Source: Campylobacterales bacterium (GTDB taxonomy: Bacteria > Campylobacterota > Campylobacteria > Campylobacterales > QNZT01). From it: a stretch of 9,578 bases of DNA. This document shows positions 1-5,586 of the stretch, in pieces; positions within the stretch are counted from its first letter, which is position 1; the number at the start of each line of letters is the position of its first letter. The stretch lies in the NCBI GenBank assembly GCA_015489185.1, contig WGAE01000265.1, positions 1 through 9,578 of the forward strand. Reading direction: 5' to 3'. The notes beneath the pieces were generated by a model. That model did not search any database, was not told the DNA's origin, and saw only the letters and a program-made list of their open reading frames with translations. The position numbers were made by a program, and so were the translations under genes.

Positions 1-262
1 ATGTTGTTGAGCATAAAGAGGTTTTCATCGATCGTATTTTGCAAAAAGTGTACACCGTCTTCATAACTTCCGATCAACGTCTCCATCAGTTTCTCTCTGA
101 TTTTGAGCATCTCACTTTTGTGGTATCCTGATAGTAACTTAGGCTGCTTTGCAACTGCGCCAGCTGATCTCTGAGTTCGCGGTTCTCCTGCTCCAGCTGT
201 GCTACTCTGTCGTTATTCTCTAACACTGTATATCGCTCCTGTGTCGTTGTTCGTCCAAACAT
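1..262 (-). pseudogene. N-terminus of a coiled-coil, probably chemotaxis-receptor-like gene; frameshifted, cut by the window edge
   Basis: An ATG at 262-260 follows a very good ribosome binding site (AGGAGAG, 5 bases upstream). It opens a frame beginning MFGRTTTQERYTVLENNDRV with a clear heptad pattern (LEQENRELRDQLAQL). This frame ends at a TGA at 88-86. The -1 frame then stays open to the window edge from about 119 and reads KSEMLKIREKLMETL, then YEDGVHFLQNTIDENL. One extra A in the run of four A at 116-119 would join the two into one protein. A short coiled coil followed by a 'SYE.GV.FLQ.TI..NL' helix is what I recall from soluble methyl-accepting chemotaxis proteins of Campylobacterota; the family call rests on that memory because the signalling domain lies outside. 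The shift may be a true mutation or a sequencing error. The lipoprotein gene ends 70 bases upstream on the same strand. Confidence 0.55.
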
Positions 263-332
263 ATAGCTCTCCTGTAATTTTGAGTTATCCCTATATCGGC
301 GTCGTCAAAATATTTTTTAGAAATATGCGGAT

Positions 333-770
333 TCAGCGACGCAACCCGAGCTTTTCAAATAACGTTTCGATCACCTCGGCAAGCAAGCTCTGTGAGAACT
401 TGCCGTGATAGTCACGCTGCACCATACAGACAGGATGCATATTTTGCATAAGTTGCACACGCACATATCCGTCATAAGTTGCATCGTAACTGCAAGTGAG
501 CGGATTGTTGCAGTGGTGTGCGTAACGACTTGTTTCCACCTCAAGTGTGTAAGCGGCATCATCATCGATATGAATCCCCTCTTTTGCCAAAATCTGCGCC
601 GTGATCTTCCGAAGTCTCATATCTGCACTGCTGATACGCAGCCGAGTTAGTTTATGCCCCTTCAAAGAGAGGTCATAACACTGCACAACAGACTTCTCTT
701 CACAACCGCCAAACCAGACAAGAAGCAATAGACTCAAAAATACCGATCGGATGCCTTGATACTTAAACAT
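333..770 (-). CDS. Small predicted lipoprotein, function unknown
   Basis: 145 residues. The N-terminus has a short positive stretch, a hydrophobic core (residues 9-20) and a lipobox-like FGGC with the lipidation cysteine at residue 23, so it should be exported and lipid-anchored, probably in the outer membrane. The mature part holds four more cysteines (31, 87, 93, 115), which could form disulfides in the periplasm, and an acidic DDDAAY stretch near 69. I do not recognise the family. The ATG at 770 is supported by AAGG about 8 bases upstream. It lies 70 bases ahead of the chemotaxis-like gene on the same strand and may be transcribed with it. Upstream it is divergent from a small membrane protein gene across an 80-base gap, so both probably start in that gap. 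Confidence 0.75.
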   Translation of the reverse strand: MFKYQGIRSVFLSLLLLVWFGGCEEKSVVQCYDLSLKGHKLTRLRISSADMRLRKITAQILAKEGIHIDDDAAYTLEVETSRYAHHCNNPLTCSYDATYDGYVRVQLMQNMHPVCMVQRDYHGKFSQSLLAEVIETLFEKLGLRR

Positions 771-850
771 TGTAATTACCTTAAATATTTTTCATTTTTT
801 TACCGAATAGTTGGTTATACTCGAATCATCTTTTTCAAAAGGATTCTATC
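771..850. promoter_or_regulatory. Divergent promoter region
   Basis: Short AT-rich gap between two divergent genes. On the plus strand TATACT at 816-821 is a fair -10 box, about 30 bases before the small gene's start. On the minus strand the same place reads TATAAC, so the two -10 boxes may overlap and compete. No clear -35 box is visible on either strand, which is common for sigma-70 promoters in Campylobacterota. Confidence 0.4.
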
Positions 851-991
851 ATGAAGAAACAATTACTCTTGTTTATCATTACGGCGCTACTGATTATCGC
901 AGGAGCAATGGCGTTTCAGGCGTACAAACACGGCGCGTTTGAGAATGCAAAACCAGGCACAGCCGAAGTACCTGAACCTGCACATCATTAA
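851..991 (+). CDS. Small single-span membrane protein (46 residues), function unknown
   Basis: An ATG at 851 follows AAAAGGA with about 7 bases spacing and opens a 46-codon frame ending in TAA at 989. The protein starts MKKQLLLFIITALLIIAG: two lysines, then about 18 hydrophobic residues, then a polar tail of about 24 residues that ends PEPAHH. It may be a signal-anchor inner-membrane protein or a short secreted peptide; there is no lipobox cysteine. Its own promoter-like box upstream and a strong hairpin 7 bases after the stop support a real one-gene unit. I do not recognise a family. It overlaps an opposite-strand frame (894-1109) that I regard as chance. Confidence 0.65.
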   Translation: MKKQLLLFIITALLIIAGAMAFQAYKHGAFENAKPGTAEVPEPAHH

Positions 992-998
992 GAACATC

Positions 999-1045
999 CC
1001 GATCCGGAAGCAACCTTTCGGATCGGAATCCTCTTCTTATTCTGC
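999..1045 (+). terminator. Rho-independent-type terminator of the small membrane protein gene
   Basis: CCGATCCG (999-1006) pairs perfectly with CGGATCGG (1019-1026). The inner GAAG/CTTT extends the stem to 12 pairs around a CAAC tetraloop. A pyrimidine-rich stretch with several T follows (1029-1043). The T run is broken by C, so it is a good hairpin with an imperfect tail. The 60 bases from here to the toxin gene show nothing further. Confidence 0.65.
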
Positions 1046-1105
1046 ATTGTGCGATGGTAAGGAAATCACCGTCGATTTTATAAACCGGCCTGTGCTCATC
1101 GGTGT

Positions 1106-1381
1106 TCAATAGACATCCTCATGTTTGCCGATGTCGATCAAAACAATCTGCTTTTCGCGTATAATAAAATAGACAACAATTCGATACTGCATAGAAATAG
1201 ATACAGAATGATACTCTGCCAGTTTGCCTTTGAGTTTATGAAGTCTGAGTGAAGGATGATGGGGATCGATCGTCAGAAGAGTGATCGACTTTTCATAGCG
1301 TGGCAACAGATCAGGGTGCTTTTTGAAGAAAGCGATCGCTTTCTTCCGATAGGAATCGGGATTAACGATCTCGTAAGGCAT
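1106..1381 (-). CDS. RelE/YafQ-family toxin of a type II toxin-antitoxin pair
   Basis: 91 residues, the usual size of RelE/ParE-superfamily toxins. The N-terminal helix region has a KKHPDL motif (20-25), the middle reads HPSLRLHKLKGKL (42-54), and the C-terminal strands carry YRIVVYF (66-72) and end IGKHEDVY. This ending matches the GxH..(L/V)(F/Y) end of YafQ-type mRNA interferases, where a histidine near residue 87 acts in catalysis; here His87 and Tyr91 fall in the same places. By family, it would cleave mRNA on the ribosome when freed from its antitoxin; a ParE-like target cannot be excluded. Its start overlaps the antitoxin gene by 20 bases, which suggests translational coupling with the antitoxin made first. 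No terminator is visible downstream. Confidence 0.85.
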   Translation of the reverse strand: MPYEIVNPDSYRKKAIAFFKKHPDLLPRYEKSITLLTIDPHHPSLRLHKLKGKLAEYHSVSISMQYRIVVYFIIREKQIVLIDIGKHEDVY

Positions 1382-1628
1382 TTTTCAATGATTCGATATG
1401 TGTTTTGGCACTCTCTGTCGTGTAGTTACCGTTTTCAAGATCACGCATCGCCTCAAGATAAGCGATATCGAGTTCCAGTTCTTTCAGTTTTTCATATTTT
1501 TCTGCTTTCATCACGACATATTCCGGTTTTCCACGTACACTGATATACGCTTCCTCTTCATTTTGTAATGCCTCGTTAAGTGCTTTGACACCTTTGATTC
1601 TCAGTTCATTCGCAACAATCGTCATCAT
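1362..1628 (-). CDS. Phd/YefM-type antitoxin
   Basis: 88 residues. The N-terminal part (TIVANELRIKGVKALNEAL, then AYISVRGKPEYVVM) has the Phd/YefM pattern: a short strand, a helix naming the regulated domain, then an 'I.vrGkp.yVvm' strand. This region normally binds DNA as a dimer. The C-terminal half is a charged helix of the kind that wraps the toxin. It therefore neutralises the toxin encoded next and probably represses the shared promoter. Two ATG codons stand in tandem (1628 and 1625). AAAGGA lies only 2 bases from the first and 5 from the second, so translation may begin at 1625; the first is kept here because the MxTIVAN start resembles relatives I recall. Confidence 0.85.
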   Translation of the reverse strand: MMTIVANELRIKGVKALNEALQNEEEAYISVRGKPEYVVMKAEKYEKLKELELDIAYLEAMRDLENGNYTTESAKTHIESLKNALRDR

Positions 1629-1669
1629 ATTCCTTTGTATTGTAAATCACACGATAAACCACATGCTTT

Positions 1670-1699
1670 ATTGTAACATAAAGTGTCGTATTAAGTCAA
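1670..1699 (-). promoter_or_regulatory. Promoter of the antitoxin-toxin operon
   Basis: On the minus strand TTGACT (1699-1694) is followed after 18 bases by TACAAT (1675-1670), giving a predicted start near 1663, about 35 bases before the antitoxin ATG. An inverted repeat ACATAA (1676-1681) / TTATGT (1700-1705) brackets the spacer and -35 box, a plausible operator for autorepression by the antitoxin-toxin complex. Confidence 0.6.
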
Positions 1700-1712
1700 T
1701 TATGTACGTATG

Positions 1713-2195
1713 TCACACTCCCTGAAAAACCGCTCTGTAAATCTCCCGCTTCTCTTCGTAGCGCATGCTTGCGTATGCCGGAGAGGGAGAGGGAAGTGTG
1801 ATGGTTCGAACGGGCAAATCACTGTAGGCTCTACGATAAAGTTCCGCCGCTTTTTTACCGGTAAATGCGATCAGTTCGATATTCGGATACTGTTTCAAAA
1901 TAGCGGGGATGTCAGTCAAAGTACAGTTTCTAAGATTTGCGTCACTGGAGTTTTGGCGTTCACATGAAGCGACAATGTCGTAGAGTCCTATTTTAGCATG
2001 TTTGAGCAGTGTGATACGCTGCGCTTTCGTTTCTGCCGGCATAGTGTAAATTTCAGAAAGAATTTTCCAAAACTGGTTGCGTTTGTGTGCATAGTAGAAG
2101 TCATACTTGAACGAATCGAGGCTGGGAAATGTACCAAGAATCAGAATTTTGGTATCGGGGAAGAGGATCGGTTCAAACGGGTGTTCGTATCTCAT
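1713..2195 (-). CDS. DNA glycosylase of the hypoxanthine/uracil (UDG superfamily, HDG-like) type
   Basis: 160 residues, a normal size for the family. The first strand and loop read ILILGTFPS (17-25), the superfamily motif 1. It is followed by YYAHKRNQFW (34-43), the tyrosine-rich and NxFW motif typical of the deoxyinosine (hypoxanthine) glycosylase branch, in which an asparagine at about residue 40 is important. The C-terminal LPSPSPAYA (about 133-141) corresponds to the superfamily's DNA-intercalating 'LPSTSPAN' loop. By family it would excise deaminated bases (hypoxanthine and perhaps uracil) from DNA in the cytoplasm. The start is weakly supported: no AGGAG is visible and the dnaK terminator ends about 15 bases upstream, so expression may depend on read-through. 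The antitoxin promoter lies just past its stop. Confidence 0.8.
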   Translation of the reverse strand: MRYEHPFEPILFPDTKILILGTFPSLDSFKYDFYYAHKRNQFWKILSEIYTMPAETKAQRITLLKHAKIGLYDIVASCERQNSSDANLRNCTLTDIPAILKQYPNIELIAFTGKKAAELYRRAYSDLPVRTITLPSPSPAYASMRYEEKREIYRAVFQGV

Positions 2196-2210
2196 GAAGT
2201 GTTACCCGAT

Positions 2211-2241
2211 AAAAAAAGGGAGCGCATAGATATGCACTCCC
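2211..2241 (-). terminator. Strong rho-independent terminator of grpE-dnaK
   Basis: Read on the minus strand, GGGAGTGCAT (2241-2232) pairs with ATGCGCTCCC (2227-2218) through ten pairs with one G-T wobble around a four-base loop, directly followed by seven T (2217-2211). It starts 21 bases after the dnaK stop. Read on the plus strand it would have no T tail. Confidence 0.9.
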
Positions 2242-2262
2242 TTGTCACAACGAAAGCGAGGA

Positions 2263-4164
2263 TTACTCGACTTCCGCATCGATGACATCGTCATCACCGC
2301 CTTTGCTACCACCCTGAGCACCGCCTTGCGCTCCGGCGCCGCCGGCTGCACCGCCCTGCTCTTGTTGATACGCAGCTTCTGCCAGTTTGTGGCTCGCTTC
2401 GCTGAGCTCTTTGACTTTGGCGTCAATTTGCTCTTTGGTGACATCTTCGTTTTTAAGCAACTCTTTGAGCTCGTTGAGGATCGATTCGATCTTCGCTCTC
2501 TCGCCCGGATCGACTTTTTCGCCGAGATCCGCAAGCGATTTTTCTGTTTGATAGACCAGTGCGTCCGCCTGATTCTTCGCCTCAATCAATGCTTTGCGTT
2601 TTTCATCTTCGGCTTTGTGCGCTTCGGCATCCTGAACCATTTTTTGGATCTCTTCTTCGCTCAGACCTGACGAACCGGTAATCGTGATTTTTTGCTCTTT
2701 ACCGCTCGCTTTATCTTTCGCACTAACAGTCAAGATACCGTTCGCGTCAATATCGAAGGTAACTTCGATTTGCGGCACACCTCTTGGTGCGGGCGGAATA
2801 CCTTCGAGGTTGAACTGACCGAGCGATTTGTTATCTTTGGCAAACTCACGCTCACCCTGTACGACATGGATCGTAACGGCAGGCTGGTTATCTTCCGCTG
2901 TCGAGAAGACCTGCGTTTTCTTGACCGGAATCGTCGTACCTTTTTCGATGATCTTGGTGGTTACGCCGCCCAGTGTCTCAATACCCAGACTCAACGGTGT
3001 GACGTCAAGCAACAGGACATCTTTGACATCACCTTTGATGACCGCACCCTGGATCGCGGCACCGATCGCAACGACTTCATCAGGGTTGACCGATTTGTTC
3101 AGCTCTTTACCGAAGAAGTTTTTGACTTTCTCCTGTACGAGCGGTACACGTGTCGAACCACCGACCATGACGATCTCTTTAATATCGTTTTTAGAGACAC
3201 CCGCATCTTTGAGTACCTCTTCGATTTTAGTGATCGTCTCATCTACCAGATCTGTGATCAGAGATTCGAATTTCGCTCTGGTGATCTTTTTGACAAGGTG
3301 TTTCGGACCGCTCGCATCTGCTGTGATAAACGGCAGGTTCACCTCTGTCTCAGCTGCTGACGAAAGCTCTTTTTTCGCATTTTCAGCCGCCTCTTTGAGA
3401 CGTTGCAGCGCCATCACGTCACTCTTGAGGTCGATACCCGTCTCTTTTTTGAACTCTTCTACCAGCCAGTCGATCAATCTGTTGTCAAAGTCGTCACCAC
3501 CCAAAAACGCGTTACCGCCGGTTGCCAGTACTTCGACGACATTGTCACCGGTTTCAAGGACTGTAACGTCAAATGTACCGCCACCGAGATCGTAAACACA
3601 GATTTGCTCAGCCTCTTTTTTGTCAAGACCGTATGCCAGCGCCGCCGCTGTCGGTTCGTTGATAATACGCACGACATTCAGCCCTGCGATCGTACCCGCT
3701 TCCTGCGTCGCCTTTCTCTGGCTGTCGTTGAAGTATGCCGGTACGGTAATAACCACATCCGTAACCGTTCCACCCAGATACGCTTCCGCATCCTCTTTCA
3801 ATTTGGTCAACACTTTCGCGGAGATCTCCTGCGGTGTATAGGTTTTGCCGTCCACTTCGATCGCACATGCGCCGTTTCTGTCGACAACATGATACGGCAG
3901 ACGTTTTTTCGCCTCTTCCGCTTTGGACTCGTTACACATCAGCCCCATGATTCTTTTGATCGAATAGATGGTTCTTTCAGGGTTGGTGACCATCTGTCTT
4001 TTTGCGGGATCACCGACCAGAATCTCCCCTTTATCGGTAAACGCGACAATCGAAGGTGTCGTATTTTTACCCTCTTTGTTCGGAATGACTTTCGCTTCAC
4101 CCCCCTCGTATACCGCGACACAAGAGTTTGTTGTTCCTAAATCGATACCTATGACTTTGCTCAT
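2263..4164 (-). CDS. dnaK: Chaperone DnaK (Hsp70)
   Basis: 633 residues, full length for bacterial DnaK. The ATPase domain carries phosphate motif 1 IGIDLGTTNS (5-14), the conserved Lys70, TVPAYFNDSQR (140-150), phosphate motif 2 DLGGGTFDV (192-200) and MVGGSTRVP (333-341). The linker DVLLLDVTPLSL (382-393) joins it to the peptide-binding beta domain and a helical lid (about 500-600). A Gly/Ala/Gln-rich tail then ends in the typical DDDVIDAEVE. It binds and releases unfolded proteins in the cytoplasm using ATP, with DnaJ stimulating hydrolysis and GrpE exchanging nucleotide. AAAGGAG lies 8 bases before the ATG. grpE lies 19 bases upstream, so the two are one operon; no dnaJ lies next to it in this window. 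The long plus-strand frames across this gene are its antisense shadows. Confidence 0.99.
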   Translation of the reverse strand: MSKVIGIDLGTTNSCVAVYEGGEAKVIPNKEGKNTTPSIVAFTDKGEILVGDPAKRQMVTNPERTIYSIKRIMGLMCNESKAEEAKKRLPYHVVDRNGACAIEVDGKTYTPQEISAKVLTKLKEDAEAYLGGTVTDVVITVPAYFNDSQRKATQEAGTIAGLNVVRIINEPTAAALAYGLDKKEAEQICVYDLGGGTFDVTVLETGDNVVEVLATGGNAFLGGDDFDNRLIDWLVEEFKKETGIDLKSDVMALQRLKEAAENAKKELSSAAETEVNLPFITADASGPKHLVKKITRAKFESLITDLVDETITKIEEVLKDAGVSKNDIKEIVMVGGSTRVPLVQEKVKNFFGKELNKSVNPDEVVAIGAAIQGAVIKGDVKDVLLLDVTPLSLGIETLGGVTTKIIEKGTTIPVKKTQVFSTAEDNQPAVTIHVVQGEREFAKDNKSLGQFNLEGIPPAPRGVPQIEVTFDIDANGILTVSAKDKASGKEQKITITGSSGLSEEEIQKMVQDAEAHKAEDEKRKALIEAKNQADALVYQTEKSLADLGEKVDPGERAKIESILNELKELLKNEDVTKEQIDAKVKELSEASHKLAEAAYQQEQGGAAGGAGAQGGAQGGSKGGDDDVIDAEVE

Positions 4165-4183
4165 TTTCTATACTCCTTTGTTT

Positions 4184-4756
4184 TTATTTCGCGATCGAAA
4201 CCATTGCCGGTCTCAATACTCTGTCTTTGATTTTGTACCCTTTTTGCAGTACCTGAACGATTTCACCGCTCTCATGCTCGTCACTGTCGACCTGCATGAC
4301 CGCTTCATGAAAGTGCGGATTGAACCCCTCTTCCATATCTACCAGTTCAATACCGTGCTTTGCGAACACTTTTTTGAACTGTTCAAGCGTCAGTTCGATA
4401 CCCTCTTTAATCTGCGCGAGTGCTTCGTCACTATTTTCTGCACCCTCGATACTCGAGAGGGCATTGTCCAGCGAGTCAATCACCGCCAGCATATCTCTCG
4501 CAAACTGCTCATGCGCATAGGCGATTGCCTGCTGTTTCTCTTTCTCAAGACGCTTTTTGATATTTTCAAATTCAGCAAGGTCTCTAAGCCGCTGCTCTTC
4601 AAGCTCTTTGATCTTTGCTTCGAGTTCTTCAATACGGCTCTCTTCACTTTCGCCTGACGTCTCTTCAGACGCTCCTTGGCTTACCTCTTCAGGCTGTACA
4701 TTTTGCTCTTCATGAACCTCTTTTTCAGGTTCATGTTTACGCTTCTTTTTGCTCAC
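4184..4756 (-). CDS. grpE: Nucleotide exchange factor GrpE
   Basis: 190 residues. It has a charged, disordered N-terminus rich in Glu and Lys (1-40), a long coiled-coil helix (about 41-100) that forms the dimer stalk, and the C-terminal beta wing with FNPHFHEAV (145-153) and VLQKGYKIKDRVLRPAMVSI (169-188), the GrpE signature. It releases ADP from DnaK and so resets the chaperone cycle. The start is GTG at 4756, chosen because AAAGGAG stands 6 bases upstream and the protein then begins MSKKKRK. It is the first gene of the grpE-dnaK operon. In many relatives hrcA precedes it; here about 320 bases without an assured gene lie upstream. Confidence 0.98.
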   Translation of the reverse strand: MSKKKRKHEPEKEVHEEQNVQPEEVSQGASEETSGESEESRIEELEAKIKELEEQRLRDLAEFENIKKRLEKEKQQAIAYAHEQFARDMLAVIDSLDNALSSIEGAENSDEALAQIKEGIELTLEQFKKVFAKHGIELVDMEEGFNPHFHEAVMQVDSDEHESGEIVQVLQKGYKIKDRVLRPAMVSIAK

Positions 4757-4775
4757 GTTGTACTCCTTTCACACA

Positions 4776-4795
4776 ATTCGAAACCTTTTTCGAAT
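4776..4795 (-). repeat. Perfect 8-4-8 inverted repeat in the grpE leader
   Basis: ATTCGAAA and TTTCGAAT flank a four-base loop. It covers about +6 to +25 of the predicted grpE mRNA and ends six bases before the ribosome binding site (4769-4763). As DNA it sits where a repressor operator is common; as RNA it is a stable leader hairpin with AAGG in the loop. It does not pair with the ribosome binding site, so a simple RNA thermometer is not shown. Confidence 0.75.
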
Positions 4796-4807
4796 ATGTT
4801 TGGCGTT

Positions 4808-4836
4808 ATTATACAACTTTAGTCTTCATTTGTCAA
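4808..4836 (-). promoter_or_regulatory. Consensus sigma-70 promoter of grpE-dnaK
   Basis: TTGACA (4836-4831), exactly 17 bases, then TATAAT (4813-4808): a perfect consensus match. The predicted start is near 4801, giving a 44-base leader. So strong a promoter for a heat-shock operon suggests repression under normal conditions, which fits the inverted repeats on both sides of it. Confidence 0.9.
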
Positions 4837-4857
4837 GGGTATATTGATCTTTTTTCA

Positions 4858-4894
4858 TAAATAAAGTTTAGCATATTGGACTAAACTTTATTTA
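4858..4894. repeat. Perfect 14-9-14 inverted repeat upstream of the grpE promoter
   Basis: TAAATAAAGTTTAG (4858-4871) and CTAAACTTTATTTA (4881-4894) are exact inverted copies separated by nine bases. The repeat lies about 57 to 93 bases upstream of the predicted grpE start. The nine-base spacer equals that of the HrcA operator CIRCE, but the arms do not match CIRCE. It could be an operator, or an AT-rich terminator for minus-strand transcription coming from the XRE gene; no T run follows it on either strand. Confidence 0.8.
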
Positions 4895-5078
4895 AATAGT
4901 TCATGAAGTACTCTTTTGTTGTTTCTCTATATCGGTTGAGAACTGTGCAAGCTTGATTGTGTTTTGAAAAGCAAAAGTGCATTGTACCGGAGATTCCTCC
5001 AGTCATGTGACCAAATGCGAGGAAAAACCGGTTGAATATATGTTGTGTCAGTATTGTATCAAAGAGAGGTAGTCAAAA
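4895..5078. other. Stretch without an assured gene, between grpE control region and the XRE operon
   Basis: No recognised gene. A 41-codon minus-strand frame (4881-5006) and its 5' extension to about 5060 are open but have no convincing ribosome binding site. A structured inverted repeat lies at 4986-5032. Nothing resembles CIRCE (TTAGCACTC-N9-GAGTGCTAA) or the HspR box. I see no tRNA. Confidence 0.5.
4986..5032. repeat. Imperfect inverted repeat with a symmetric internal loop
   Basis: ACCGG (4986-4990) pairs with CCGGT (5028-5032). After a 3x3 unpaired stretch, TTCCTC (4994-4999) pairs with GAGGAA (5019-5024), around a 19-base loop that holds a further short GTCA/TGAC inverted pair. On the minus strand it lies about 47 bases past the 38-residue ORF and is followed by a moderately T-rich run, so it may be a weak terminator or a structured RNA. 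Confidence 0.5.
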
Positions 5079-5195
5079 TTAGAGATATCTTCGTAAAAGG
5101 CGTTTGATTTTCGCCAGCAGACCTTCGCGATGGGCGGGGAGTTTCATGAAGAGACTATCCAAAGCTTCTCTTTCCACGGGAGTCAGTTTCGTCAT
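5079..5195 (-). CDS. Small 38-residue protein overlapping the XRE regulator gene
   Basis: An ATG at 5195 follows AAAAGGA with about 7 bases spacing, inside the 3' end of the XRE gene and in another frame, with a 41-base overlap. The product starts MTKLTPVEREALDSLFMKLP and ends AKIKRLLRRYL, so it has an acidic first helix and a basic, amphipathic second helix. There is no membrane segment. The good ribosome binding site and overlapping arrangement suggest it is translated together with the regulator and may act with it. The family is unknown to me. Confidence 0.55.
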   Translation of the reverse strand: MTKLTPVEREALDSLFMKLPAHREGLLAKIKRLLRRYL

Positions 5196-5433
5196 TTCGC
5201 AGTCCTTTTGAAATCTTTTTGACCAGGTGTACCAAATCCTCTTCATCTAGCTCCGCAAGCATCTTGAAGATCGCGGGTACTGCCTGCGGTTTGGAGTTAC
5301 CGAGCCTCCAGTCCTGGTAGGTTCGCATCGATACACCAAGTTTTTCAGCCATCTCTTTCTGGCTGATTTTTTTGCCGTAATATTGCGCCTCGACGGCGTT
5401 ATGCAAAATATTGAACAGGTCATGAGATTCCAT
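5155..5433 (-). CDS. XRE-family helix-turn-helix regulator
   Basis: 92 residues from the ATG at 5433. Residues 24-46 (ISQKEMAEKLGVSMRTYQDW and on) form a clear HTH of the Cro/C1 (XRE) type: Q25 and M28-A29 in the first helix, G33-V34 in the turn, and R37-T38-Y39 in the recognition helix. The remainder (54-76) is helical and could dimerise. The frame extends upstream to a GTG at 5517. The 28 extra residues are rich in Cys, Phe and Tyr and unlike the domain family, so I prefer the shorter form, though neither start has a good ribosome binding site. No partner toxin is recognised, but the overlapping 38-residue ORF follows. It probably regulates its own promoter, whose spacer contains an inverted repeat. 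It could be a phage-like or antitoxin-like repressor. Confidence 0.75.
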   Translation of the reverse strand: MESHDLFNILHNAVEAQYYGKKISQKEMAEKLGVSMRTYQDWRLGNSKPQAVPAIFKMLAELDEEDLVHLVKKISKGLRNDETDSRGKRSFG

Positions 5434-5586
5434 GTATAAATGGTAACAAAAGAATGATAAGCCGCACATAAATACGTATGTTATATACGGCTTACTAATC
5501 TCTTTGTAATCTATCACCGTTCAAATATACTGTAATTCTATCAATATATATTTAATATGAGATAAAACAGACAATTTTTTTGTCTT

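Noticed and set aside
894..1109. 71-codon minus-strand frame starting with TTG and overlapping the toxin stop
   Set aside because: No ribosome binding site, it runs through the terminator hairpin and across the 46-residue gene on the other strand, and the product is not protein-like.
2692..4140. Several plus-strand frames of 200 or more codons
   Set aside because: They lie opposite dnaK and arise from its codon bias; their products look unnatural and none has a proper ribosome binding site.
4184..4657. Plus-strand frame of 229 codons reaching across grpE and the dnaK start
   Set aside because: Antisense shadow of two certain genes.
4757..4894. CIRCE or HspR (HAIR) operator at grpE
   Set aside because: Neither the CIRCE arms TTAGCACTC/GAGTGCTAA nor CTTGAGT-N7-ACTCAAG occurs; only the nine-base spacer is alike.
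5434..5517. Longer start (GTG at 5517) for the XRE regulator
   Set aside because: The extra residues are Cys/Phe/Tyr-rich and unlike the domain family, and no ribosome binding site precedes the GTG.
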